The notes under the pieces are model-generated. The model was not told the origin of the DNA. It did not search any database and worked only from the letters and a program-made list of their open reading frames with translations. Source: Gammaproteobacteria bacterium (GTDB taxonomy: Bacteria > Pseudomonadota > Gammaproteobacteria > Pseudomonadales > Pseudohongiellaceae). Taken from it: a stretch of DNA of 8,638 bases. The stretch lies in assembly GCA_002714195.1 (NCBI GenBank), contig PAWK01000077.1, forward strand, positions 1-8,638. The letters are read 5' to 3'. The translations under genes were made by a program, and so were the position numbers. Shown piece after piece: positions 1 through 5,934 of this stretch (position 1 is the first letter of the stretch; every line of letters begins with the position of its first letter).

Positions 1-1
1 T

Positions 2-322
2 ATAGGTAACGAGGAGCTTGATTCTGAGGACGAGGAGCAGAGAACTTTAGAACTTGCGAAAATTCTCATTGGTGAGGGTGTTGATGTCAATGCCGTGGAT
101 AATCGTGGTAGAAATGCTATACACCATGCTGTTTTAAAAGACTTTCCTTCCGTTGTAGAATTTCTTGTTTCTCAAGGTGCTCATATTGATGTGCGTAATG
201 ACAGAGACTTGACGCCTTTGCAACTAGCCGAGACTGTTCAGGGCATTCCTGGCACTAATGGGTTAAGGGGTACGCGACCCCAAGTTGCAGCATTACTGCG
301 CAGACTTGGAGCAGATGAGTAG
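2..322 (+). CDS. Ankyrin-repeat protein, C-terminal fragment (5' end outside window)
   Basis: The frame is open from base 2 to the TAG at 320-322, giving 106 visible residues; the true start lies upstream of the window. An internal GTG at 95 falls in the middle of a repeat and is not a credible start. After an acidic stretch (EELDSEDEEQ) the protein shows ankyrin-type repeats: LAKILIGEGVDVNAVDNRG, then RNAIHHAVLKDFPSVVEFLV followed by SQGAHIDVRN, then a final degenerate unit DLTPLQLAE and a capping helix PQVAALLRRLGA. These match the ankyrin pattern of helix-turn-helix plus a loop with G-A/V-D-V/I-N/D. Ankyrin repeats bind other proteins; neither partner nor location can be told from this fragment. 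It converges on the permease gene with 11 bases between stop codons and no visible terminator. The fold is secure; the function is unknown. Confidence 0.85.
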   Translation: MGNEELDSEDEEQRTLELAKILIGEGVDVNAVDNRGRNAIHHAVLKDFPSVVEFLVSQGAHIDVRNDRDLTPLQLAETVQGIPGTNGLRGTRPQVAALLRRLGADE

Positions 323-333
323 TAAAGTTTCGA

Positions 334-1707
334 TTAGATCAAACCTATCGACCACATAACGCATACGGTGATAAACGATACGATTCCGCCGACGAGAGTT
401 GCGCCACCATAACTAAATACTGCATCAGGGACACTGAGCTTGGATAATGAAGTGCAGACCCAAAAATAGCTGCTATTTACATATTTGATGATTACTGAGC
501 CGCTGGCGCCGGCTAACATCGCGGCCTCAGGAGATAGACTTAGGCTTCCTAACATCGGCGCAACCAAAGAGGCTGCCGTTATTACACCCACGGTGGTTGA
601 ACCCGTTATCATATTTCCTATTATACCGATCACGAACGGTAACAAGATGGTAGGTAATCCGTAATCGGTGAAAATCATGGCGATAAAATCCACAGCCGGA
701 GTTCCCCTCAATATAGCACTTAATGAACCCCCTAAACCTGTGACAACTAAAATCATGGCGGACGTTCTGAGTGCAGCTTCAACCCACGCGTCTTTTGATT
801 TTTCTCGATCTTCAGAGTTTTTAATATTGCGGTAAGCGAGCCAAACGCCAACGGAAAGCGCTACTACTGGCCAGCCCAAGTATGAAAAAATTGTTCTGAG
901 TATGTGACCTTCCGGCGCTATGAGAGAGATTATGCTTTGTGCACCGATTAACAGAATTGGTATAACTATCGGTGCATAAGAGCTCAGATTGCTAGGCAAT
1001 TCTTTGGGGCCCTCACCGTCCAAGTCATCAATCGAAACGCCTTCAAACTCTTCACTGGCCATGGTTTTTATCTTGGGGCCTGCAAAATAGACACCCCAAG
1101 CCCAGCACGCCAAGGAACCAAAGAGACAGGCGATCCCGCCGAAGATTATTGTTCGACCGATGTCCGCCCCAACAATTGCCGCAGCTGCCAGTGGACCAGG
1201 AGTCGGCGGCACAATTGCGTGCGTTAGCTGGAGTGCTCCAACCAATCCAGTAGACATCACCGCGATTCCTACGTTCATGGTTTTTGCCGCCGAGTGTACG
1301 AGAGGATTGAGAATTACATAAGCAACGTCTGAAAAGATTGCCACACCAATGATGAATCCAGTGAGGGTTAAGGCAAGTGGCATACGATGGGTGCCGACGA
1401 GATTAACCATAGACTTAGTAATTACCTGAATTGCACCAGTGTGTTTCAAAGCCTCAGCTATAATTGAGCCGAGAACGATGACGACACCAATCGAACCCAA
1501 AGTATTACCAAACCCGCTTTCGAAGGCATCAATAAAATTATTTTGTTGGATTCCTGGTAATATGCCAAAAAATATTATTGGGATGAGCAGAGCAAAAAAT
1601 ACATGCCATTTCCACTTCGCAATCAAAAACAAAAGCAAAAATATAACAATACCGAATCCGATTAGGGATATCGCTGCACTGGTGTTAACCGCTGTATTTG
1701 GATCCAT
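334..1707 (-). CDS. GntP-family permease (gluconate/glycerate/serine-type proton symporter)
   Basis: This 457-residue inner-membrane protein has the usual length and layout of the GntP family, which imports small hydroxy acids such as gluconate, or D-serine in DsdX, with protons. Hydrophobic segments run the full length, with a hydrophilic loop at about residues 213-245. Family signatures seen are GFGNTLGSIGVVIVLG (65-80), THAIVPPTPGPLAAA (162-176), the glycine/serine-rich ITGSTTVGVITAAS (367-380) and NSSYFWVCTSLS (411-422). Start is ATG at 1707, preceded by a weak AGAG site 7 bases away, consistent with translation following the upstream gene. It lies 19 bases downstream of the aminotransferase with no terminator between, so the two are probably cotranscribed. 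That pairing suggests a substrate near serine, glycerate or a related acid rather than gluconate itself, because no gluconate kinase is seen. The substrate is inference; the family is confident. Confidence 0.9.
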   Translation of the reverse strand: MDPNTAVNTSAAISLIGFGIVIFLLLFLIAKWKWHVFFALLIPIIFFGILPGIQQNNFIDAFESGFGNTLGSIGVVIVLGSIIAEALKHTGAIQVITKSMVNLVGTHRMPLALTLTGFIIGVAIFSDVAYVILNPLVHSAAKTMNVGIAVMSTGLVGALQLTHAIVPPTPGPLAAAAIVGADIGRTIIFGGIACLFGSLACWAWGVYFAGPKIKTMASEEFEGVSIDDLDGEGPKELPSNLSSYAPIVIPILLIGAQSIISLIAPEGHILRTIFSYLGWPVVALSVGVWLAYRNIKNSEDREKSKDAWVEAALRTSAMILVVTGLGGSLSAILRGTPAVDFIAMIFTDYGLPTILLPFVIGIIGNMITGSTTVGVITAASLVAPMLGSLSLSPEAAMLAGASGSVIIKYVNSSYFWVCTSLSKLSVPDAVFSYGGATLVGGIVSFITVCVMWSIGLI

Positions 1708-1726
1708 TCTTATTCTCTTTTTTATT

Positions 1727-2899
1727 TTAGATAGATAAAAATTCTAAAGCTGCGTTAATTCCACCGTGATTATGAGGAACTTCAGCAAGCCGTAATCCCA
1801 TTTCCACGCCACTTAGCGTTCCCGCGAGAGTTAATTCATTGAAATCGCCTAGATGACCGATACGAAAAACTTTCCCCTTCCCTTTTCCTAAGCCTGTTCC
1901 TAACGACATATTGAATTTTTCTAAAATAATTTTACGTAAGTTATCTGCATCAAAATCTTCGGGCATCAAAACTGCCGTGCATGAATTACTATATTCTTCT
2001 GGCTTGAGGCATACATTTTCCAGACCCCATGCTTCAACCGCTAACCTCGTGGCTTTTGCGAGTCTTGCGTGTCGGAAAAAAACATTTTTTAAACCCTCAT
2101 TGTGCAGGAGTCTGAGTGCTTCCTTTAGTCCGTAGAGGAGGTTGGTCGCGGGCGTGTATGGGAACACGCCTTTTTCGTTATTTTTGATCATCTCCTGCCA
2201 TGACCAGTAGTAGACTCGGGATGAAGAAGACTTCGATGCGTCCAATGCCTTTTGACTTATCGCATTAAACCCAAGTCCAGGCGGTAACATTAAACCTTTC
2301 TGTGACCCACTAATGGTTACGTCTACCTTCCACTCATCGTGCTTATACTCACAACAAGCTAAAGATGAAATAGTGTCAACCATAAACAAAGCAGGGTGTT
2401 CAGTTTCGTCAATCGCTTGCCGAATTTCTTCCAGGCGACTGGTTGTCCCAGTTGAGGTTTCATTATGCACAACGCAAATAGCTTTTATCTTTTTCTTCGT
2501 ATCGTCGCGTAATTTTTCCTCTACCACTTGAGGATCGACCCCCGACCGCCAATCACCAGGCACCCATTCGACTTCTAATCCGAGTTTTTCCGCCATCTGT
2601 TTCCATAGTGTTGCAAACCAACCCGTTTCAAAAGCTAATATCTTGTCTCCGGGCGAAAGCGTGTTGACTAAAGCTGCTTCCCACGCGCCTGTGCCTGATG
2701 AAGGAAAGATGACTATCGGATCTTGCGTATTAAAAATGGGTTTGAGCTGAAAAAGAATTTTATAAGTCATTGCGGGGAAATCTGGTCCCCTGTGATCCAT
2801 GACCGAATCTGCCATCGCTCTTAGTACGCTATCTGGTACGTTTGATGGCCCTGGGATTTGCAGGAAGTGTCTTCCGGCAGGTTGGTTTACTTTGCTCAT
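1727..2899 (-). CDS. Class V PLP aminotransferase, serine--glyoxylate (SgaA/AGXT) type
   Basis: This 390-residue cytoplasmic enzyme belongs to the fold-type I, class V aminotransferases that move an amino group from serine, alanine or aspartate to glyoxylate. Visible landmarks are PGPSNVPDSVLRAM (16-29), DHRGPDF (35-41), the PLP phosphate loop SSGTGAWEA (67-75), HNETSTGTT (145-153), MVDTISS (173-179, with D175 for the pyridine nitrogen), GSQKGLMLPPGLG (198-210, with K201 as Schiff-base lysine), YTPATNLLYGL (248-258) and FRIGHLGDFNEL (345-356, with R346 as likely substrate carboxylate binder). DHRGP and YTPATNLLYGL favour serine--glyoxylate aminotransferase, but aspartate--glyoxylate (BhcA-like) or alanine--glyoxylate activity cannot be excluded. 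Start is ATG at 2899 with a good AAGG ribosome site (2905-2908). It is the first gene of a unit with the GntP permease. No other serine-cycle or beta-hydroxyaspartate-cycle gene is in the window. Confidence 0.9.
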   Translation of the reverse strand: MSKVNQPAGRHFLQIPGPSNVPDSVLRAMADSVMDHRGPDFPAMTYKILFQLKPIFNTQDPIVIFPSSGTGAWEAALVNTLSPGDKILAFETGWFATLWKQMAEKLGLEVEWVPGDWRSGVDPQVVEEKLRDDTKKKIKAICVVHNETSTGTTSRLEEIRQAIDETEHPALFMVDTISSLACCEYKHDEWKVDVTISGSQKGLMLPPGLGFNAISQKALDASKSSSSRVYYWSWQEMIKNNEKGVFPYTPATNLLYGLKEALRLLHNEGLKNVFFRHARLAKATRLAVEAWGLENVCLKPEEYSNSCTAVLMPEDFDADNLRKIILEKFNMSLGTGLGKGKGKVFRIGHLGDFNELTLAGTLSGVEMGLRLAEVPHNHGGINAALEFLSI

Positions 2900-2926
2900 C
2901 TTTACCTTCTTGTTTTTTTAAATCAA

Positions 2927-2940
2927 ACCAGTTTACTGGT
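2927..2940. promoter_or_regulatory. 14-bp palindrome in leader of the aminotransferase-permease unit
   Basis: ACCAGT-TT-ACTGGT is a perfect inverted repeat with 6-base arms and a 2-base centre, ending 28 bases before the aminotransferase start. It lies between the candidate -10 box (2968-2973) and the ribosome site, so it would sit in the early transcribed region, where a repressor dimer could act. The short spacing fits a protein site better than an RNA hairpin. On the minus strand it could also form a weak 5-bp stem followed by TTGATTT, acting as a poor terminator for the amidohydrolase gene. No regulator gene is present to test the idea. Confidence 0.3.
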
Positions 2941-2967
2941 GATTTTTAGTTGGGCGATTGACTGGAG

Positions 2968-2973
2968 ATTATA
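2968..2973 (-). promoter_or_regulatory. Candidate -10 box (TATAAT) for the aminotransferase-permease unit
   Basis: The minus strand reads a perfect TATAAT 69 bases upstream of the aminotransferase ATG, just after the amidohydrolase stop. No good -35 hexamer stands at 16-18 bases (only about three matches), so the promoter would be weak or dependent on an activator. An initiation site near 2961 would give a leader of about 60 bases. Confidence 0.35.
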
Positions 2974-2999
2974 AGGCCTCTTGTTTGTCGGTTCGATAC

Positions 3000-4655
3000 T
3001 TATTCAGTCACCTTGATACCATTGACCCAGGTTTCAGTGGCTCTCGTTTTCCAAATTTCGCTTTCAGGAATCGTAAAAATATCTCTATCAAGGAAGATAA
3101 AGTCAGCTTTTTTACCAGTTTCTAGTGAGCCAATGATAGTCTCTTGATGGCCAGCATATGCCGCGTCTATGGTAAAACTCGCAAAAGCTTCAGTTAAAGT
3201 CATTCTCTCCTCGGGAAACCAACCACCGCTTGGTTGGCCATCGCGATCCTGTCGGGTCACTGCTGCGTGAAGCCCCCAAAAAGGATTAGGAGACTCAACA
3301 GGAAAATCTGAGCCATTTGCGATACGAGCTCCGGCGTCAATTAATTTGCGCCAAGCGTAGGCACCTTGAATGCGCACTTCGCCGAGTCTGTTCTGTGCCA
3401 TATTTTTATCACTTGTGGCGTGGATCGCTTGCATTGAAGGTAAAACACCCAATTCATTGAATCTTCGGATGTCTTCGTAACGCAGTATCTGGGCATGCTC
3501 AATCCGATGTCGTCGGAACCTAGAACCAGTCTCATTAATAAGTCGTTCGTAATTGTCTAAGACTTTTAAATTCGCGTTATCGCCGATGGCGTGTGTGTTT
3601 ACCTGGAAATTCGAGTTCATGGCAACCCGCATCAGGAATTCTAGCCTTTCGTCATTGTAACGGAGAAGTCCTCTATTTCCTGACTCGTCAGTATAGTCTT
3701 CAATCAATGCGGCTCCTCTGCTGCCGAGCGCTCCGTCACTCACTATCTTTACGCTGTTGATTACCAATGTTTCGTCCAAACTACTGTAGATCCCCTCAGC
3801 TAGCCTATCTTGGTAAAGAGGGTCCGATGCCGAGAGCATTGCATTTATTCGAATCTTTAAAGGAGACTCCGCTACTAACTCTCTGTACGCTCTTACGGTC
3901 TGACTACTAATTCCCGCATCGTGAACACTTGTTAAGCCATATTCAGCAAGTGCCTGCATGGCCGCGGTGAGAGCTATCTTTTCGTCTTCTAGGGTTGGCC
4001 GGGGAACTTTTGAACTGACGAAATTCATTGCTGTATCTACAAGGACTCCAGTGGGTGCACCATCTTCATCGCGGATGATTTGTCCTCCGACAGGATCGGT
4101 GGTGCTTCGGTCGATTTCTGCTAGCTGGAGCGCTGCTGAATTGGCCCAACCTGCATGACCATCTACGCGCGTGAGCCACACAGGTCTGTCACTTATCAAT
4201 TCATCAAGAGAGCTGGCTGCGGGGAAATCTGTTTTCCCCCAAAGGACTTGGTTCCACCCCCTACCTAATATCCAATCGAGGTCTGGGTTGGAATCCGCAA
4301 ATTCCCGCACTCTCACTGCCGCTTCTTCTTCCGACATTGTTCCAACAAGATCGACGCGAAGTAAACTCAAGCCATAACTACCTACATGCCCATGCGCATC
4401 GATTAGGCCGGGAATCAGGGTTTTGCCTAGGCCATCTATAATGTTGTCAGCGTCTGATAAAGCCTCCGGTTCAGCTAAATACACGGCATCTATTCGGTCA
4501 TTCGTAAACTTCAACCCCTTAAAACTCATTAAGTCACCCTTACTGGTTAGGGTATACCCATTGATATTTCTTATGAGTGTTGTATCAGCTAGGATAGGAA
4601 TTGAAATCACTAGGAGAGCAAAAATGAAAGGATTGGTTCTCATCATCGATTTCAC
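3000..4655 (-). CDS. Exported amidohydrolase family 3 protein (YtcJ-like)
   Basis: The protein is 551 residues from a GTG at 4655, or 548 from the ATG at 4646; GCGGTG lies just before the latter, so the ATG may be the real start. Either way it begins with a signal peptide (hydrophobic residues 9-23, likely cleavage after ILA), pointing to the periplasm. Metal-dependent amidohydrolase features appear in order: PGLIDAHGH (82-90; H88 and H90), DGHAGWANSAAL (165-176), VKIVSDGALGSRGA (302-315; K303 as probable carboxylated lysine), NTHAIGDNAN (353-362; H355), HRIEHAQ (383-389; H387) and NGSDFPVESPNPFWGLHAA (447-465; D450). The C-terminal GSLETGKKADFIFLD (509-523) closes the accessory beta domain. 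All expected ligands are present, so an active hydrolase of amide-type bonds is likely; the substrate is not predictable. It appears to be a single-gene transcript, with 100 bases to the aminotransferase downstream. Confidence 0.9.
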   Translation of the reverse strand: MKSMMRTNPFIFALLVISIPILADTTLIRNINGYTLTSKGDLMSFKGLKFTNDRIDAVYLAEPEALSDADNIIDGLGKTLIPGLIDAHGHVGSYGLSLLRVDLVGTMSEEEAAVRVREFADSNPDLDWILGRGWNQVLWGKTDFPAASSLDELISDRPVWLTRVDGHAGWANSAALQLAEIDRSTTDPVGGQIIRDEDGAPTGVLVDTAMNFVSSKVPRPTLEDEKIALTAAMQALAEYGLTSVHDAGISSQTVRAYRELVAESPLKIRINAMLSASDPLYQDRLAEGIYSSLDETLVINSVKIVSDGALGSRGAALIEDYTDESGNRGLLRYNDERLEFLMRVAMNSNFQVNTHAIGDNANLKVLDNYERLINETGSRFRRHRIEHAQILRYEDIRRFNELGVLPSMQAIHATSDKNMAQNRLGEVRIQGAYAWRKLIDAGARIANGSDFPVESPNPFWGLHAAVTRQDRDGQPSGGWFPEERMTLTEAFASFTIDAAYAGHQETIIGSLETGKKADFIFLDRDIFTIPESEIWKTRATETWVNGIKVTE

Positions 4656-4706
4656 CGCGCTGCTTGAGGAGTGGTGAGTTTATCACAGATGTCAGTGAAC
4701 GTTTTT

Positions 4707-4736
4707 ATGGTAGCCTGCGGGCGAATGAGTTGTTAA
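4707..4736 (-). promoter_or_regulatory. Candidate sigma70-type promoter for the amidohydrolase gene
   Basis: On the minus strand TTAACA (4731-4736, five of six matches to TTGACA) is followed after 18 bases by TACCAT (4707-4712, four of six to TATAAT). Initiation would be near 4700, giving a leader of about 45-55 bases. It lies directly after the terminator at 4745-4780, which would insulate it from upstream transcription. The -10 is poor, so this is tentative. Confidence 0.3.
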
Positions 4737-4744
4737 GAATTTTG

Positions 4745-4780
4745 AAAAAAAAAGCCCGATCGCAGTTTGCGATCGGGCTT
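4745..4780 (-). terminator. Strong intrinsic terminator, minus strand, for an unassigned transcript
   Basis: GCCCGATCGCA (4754-4764) pairs perfectly with TGCGATCGGGC (4768-4778) around a GTT loop, giving an 11-bp GC-rich stem that two further A-T pairs can extend. On the minus strand the stem is followed by nine uridines (4745-4753). On the plus strand the hairpin is followed by AGAACA, so it works in one direction only. It ends a minus transcript arising between here and 5165, where the only candidate is the 34-codon ORF at 4795-4899. It cannot belong to the nuclease-like gene, which runs the other way. Confidence 0.9.
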
Positions 4781-4794
4781 AGAACAATGTTTGG

Positions 4795-4899
4795 CTAGCG
4801 GCTTACCATGTGCTTGAGAGCATGAAAAAAGTGTCTCACCGTCCTGCCAACTTTGTTCCCCCTAGGTGTTCCTAAAATTACTTGCTTGAAGGGCATCAT
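4795..4899 (-). CDS. Candidate small ORF, 34-residue cationic peptide (or small RNA)
   Basis: ATG ATG at 4899-4894 opens a frame ending in TAG at 4795-4797; an in-frame TAA two codons upstream of the double ATG fixes the start. The peptide begins MMPFKQVILGTPRGN and continues KVGRTVRHFFHALKHMVSR. It has seven Lys/Arg, three His and no acidic residue. From residue 17 on, hydrophobic V17, V21, F24, F25, L28, M31 and V32 recur every 3-4 residues with basic residues between, as expected for an amphipathic helix that could bind membrane or nucleic acid. The stop lies 15 bases before a strong terminator stem. Against coding: the ribosome site is weak (GGA about 11 bases upstream) and the ATG lies in a hairpin loop. 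It is not a known family to me. The same transcript could instead be a noncoding small RNA of about 200 bases. Confidence 0.4.
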   Translation of the reverse strand: MMPFKQVILGTPRGNKVGRTVRHFFHALKHMVSR

Positions 4900-4917
4900 A
4901 TGGAGTTATCCAAGCAA
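4882..4917 (-). other. Hairpin enclosing the start codons of the small ORF
   Basis: On the minus strand TTGCTTG (4917-4911) and CAAGCAA (4888-4882) form a 7-bp stem with a 22-base loop. The loop contains GGATAACTCC, in which GGA can itself pair with TCC, followed by the ATG ATG of the 34-codon ORF. If the ORF is translated, this fold could limit access of ribosomes. A 7-bp inverted repeat in AT-rich DNA can also be chance. Confidence 0.3.
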
Positions 4918-4962
4918 TTACTTCCTAAATATTTAAATCTAAAAAAATTTACTTAGTTACTG

Positions 4963-4990
4963 ATTATTCAATTTACGTTAAAACTTGCAA
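4963..4990 (-). promoter_or_regulatory. Candidate promoter for the small minus-strand transcript
   Basis: On the minus strand TTGCAA (4985-4990, four of six matches) is followed after 16 bases by AATAAT (4963-4968, five of six to TATAAT). Initiation near 4955 would give a transcript of about 210 bases ending at the terminator at 4745-4780, with a leader of about 55 bases before the 34-codon ORF. The region is very AT-rich, so chance matches are easy; the support comes from its fit with the terminator. Confidence 0.3.
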
Positions 4991-5055
4991 TTAAGATCAC
5001 TTAACATTCAATTATTCGAAGAAACTACCAGGAACTGAATATGCAGAACGCTTGG

Positions 5056-5115
5056 CTCGATTCCAGATTTGGTTTTAAAATCGAGAACTTTAGCTCATTA
5101 TTATTACCAGCTAAA
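5056..5115. other. Two consecutive dyads upstream of the nuclease-like gene
   Basis: CTCGATT (5056-5062) and AATCGAG (5079-5085) form one 7-base inverted repeat around 16 bases; TTTAGCT (5089-5095) and AGCTAAA (5109-5115) form a second around 13 bases. The second ends 9 bases before the candidate -10 box at 5125 and would cover the -35 region, so they may be operator sites. Neither is followed by a T-tract, so they are not terminators. With this length and spacing, chance occurrence is realistic. Apart from these and the small-transcript elements, I see no other feature in 4900-5165. Confidence 0.25.
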
Positions 5116-5124
5116 TGAAGTTAC

Positions 5125-5130
5125 TATAAC
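5125..5130 (+). promoter_or_regulatory. Candidate -10 box (TATAAC) for the nuclease-like gene
   Basis: TATAAC matches the consensus at five of six bases and stands 35 bases before the GTG start, with an AGAGG ribosome site (5155-5159) 6 bases before it. The best -35 match at 18 bases (TTATTA, 5101-5106) is poor, so expression may need an activator. Confidence 0.3.
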
Positions 5131-5165
5131 GGTAGAACAGATGTTTCGCTGATAAGAGGTCAATC

Positions 5166-5927
5166 GTGAACCGCATTGTTTTGAAATTTTATTTCTCCGT
5201 CTTACTCTTAACGCTAGCTAATATTAGCTATGGTCAGGAATATAAGATCGCGCACTGCTACGACGGTTGTCCTGAGGGTGCAAGTGATTCAAATCACTTG
5301 ATCATGCGGCCAATTTACGCGCTATCCTTCAACACTACCACCAAATCCGCAGATTGGGTTGCCTACAAGGTTTCTGGGGCCTCGATTGGAATTGCTTCAA
5401 GCCTATCCCGCGATGCAGTTCAAGACAATTATGTAAAAGATACTCTAGCGGTTGAGGATTTCTTGGATTCGGAGAGAGTTGATCTGATTCGCTCGCAGTA
5501 CGTGTCCTTGATTGATTTTGCGGGGACTCCTTTTTGGAGTGACGTGAATTACTTAACAAACAATATCGCTAGGACTTTGTCCCTTAGTCAAGGTGCTTGG
5601 TATGGTCTTGATTGGTCAATCAGAAACTTCGTTAATCGACTAGATGAAGTCTACGTGATTACAGGTCCAATATTTGATGTAGAAGACACTTCTTTGGCCT
5701 TACTGACTGACACGCCGCACCGAGTTCCCGATAGATTCTTCAAGGTGATTGTGAATAACTTAGGTCAGAGTGCAGCATTCATATTGGCCCAGTCTGCCGC
5801 AGTACATGTCCATCATTGCGAAATGATTGCATCTATAGATGAGATAGAAAACCTTACGGGTTTAGATTTATTCCCACGTCTACACCCGAAACCGGGAGAT
5901 TCTGTTCGTTCTGGCCTCGGTTGCTGA
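5166..5927 (+). CDS. Exported DNA/RNA non-specific endonuclease homologue with substituted active site
   Basis: This 253-residue protein has a signal peptide (residues 1-23, cleavage likely after SYG) and the layout of Serratia-type nucleases. Family landmarks are ADWVAYKVSG (62-71), FAGTPFWSDVNYLTN (118-132), LSQGAWYGLDW (140-150), VYVITGPIF (162-170), HRVPDRFFKVIV (185-196) and SIDEIENLTGLDLFP (223-237). Cysteine pairs C31/C35 and C218/C253 match the two disulfides of the Serratia enzyme in arrangement. The active site does not match. The DRGH motif reads IRSQ (108-111), so the general-base His is Q111; the Mg ligand Asn of LNQGAW is S141; the Glu eight residues on is D149. R109 is kept. 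The spacing between these positions (30 and 8) is exactly that of H89, N119 and E127 in Serratia nuclease, so the alignment is firm. GTG start at 5166 has an AGAGG site. Probably secreted or periplasmic and catalytically dead or altered. Confidence 0.85.
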   Translation: MNRIVLKFYFSVLLLTLANISYGQEYKIAHCYDGCPEGASDSNHLIMRPIYALSFNTTTKSADWVAYKVSGASIGIASSLSRDAVQDNYVKDTLAVEDFLDSERVDLIRSQYVSLIDFAGTPFWSDVNYLTNNIARTLSLSQGAWYGLDWSIRNFVNRLDEVYVITGPIFDVEDTSLALLTDTPHRVPDRFFKVIVNNLGQSAAFILAQSAAVHVHHCEMIASIDEIENLTGLDLFPRLHPKPGDSVRSGLGC

Positions 5928-5934
5928 CAGGCCC

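Noticed and set aside
95..97. GTG as start of the ankyrin protein
   Set aside because: The frame is open to the window edge and the preceding residues complete an ankyrin repeat, so this is an internal valine.
1439..1738. 99-codon plus-strand open frame across the permease start
   Set aside because: Shadow of the hydrophobic permease N-terminus on the opposite strand; no family features and it would block the aminotransferase-permease junction.
4745..4780. Hairpin as a bidirectional terminator or as the nuclease gene's terminator
   Set aside because: A T-tract exists only on the minus strand, and the nuclease-like gene runs away from it.
4882..4923. Direct repeat ATTACTT (4877-4883 and 4917-4923) as a mobile-element target duplication
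   Set aside because: Only 7 bases in AT-rich DNA, with 33 bases between and no terminal inverted repeats or transposase.
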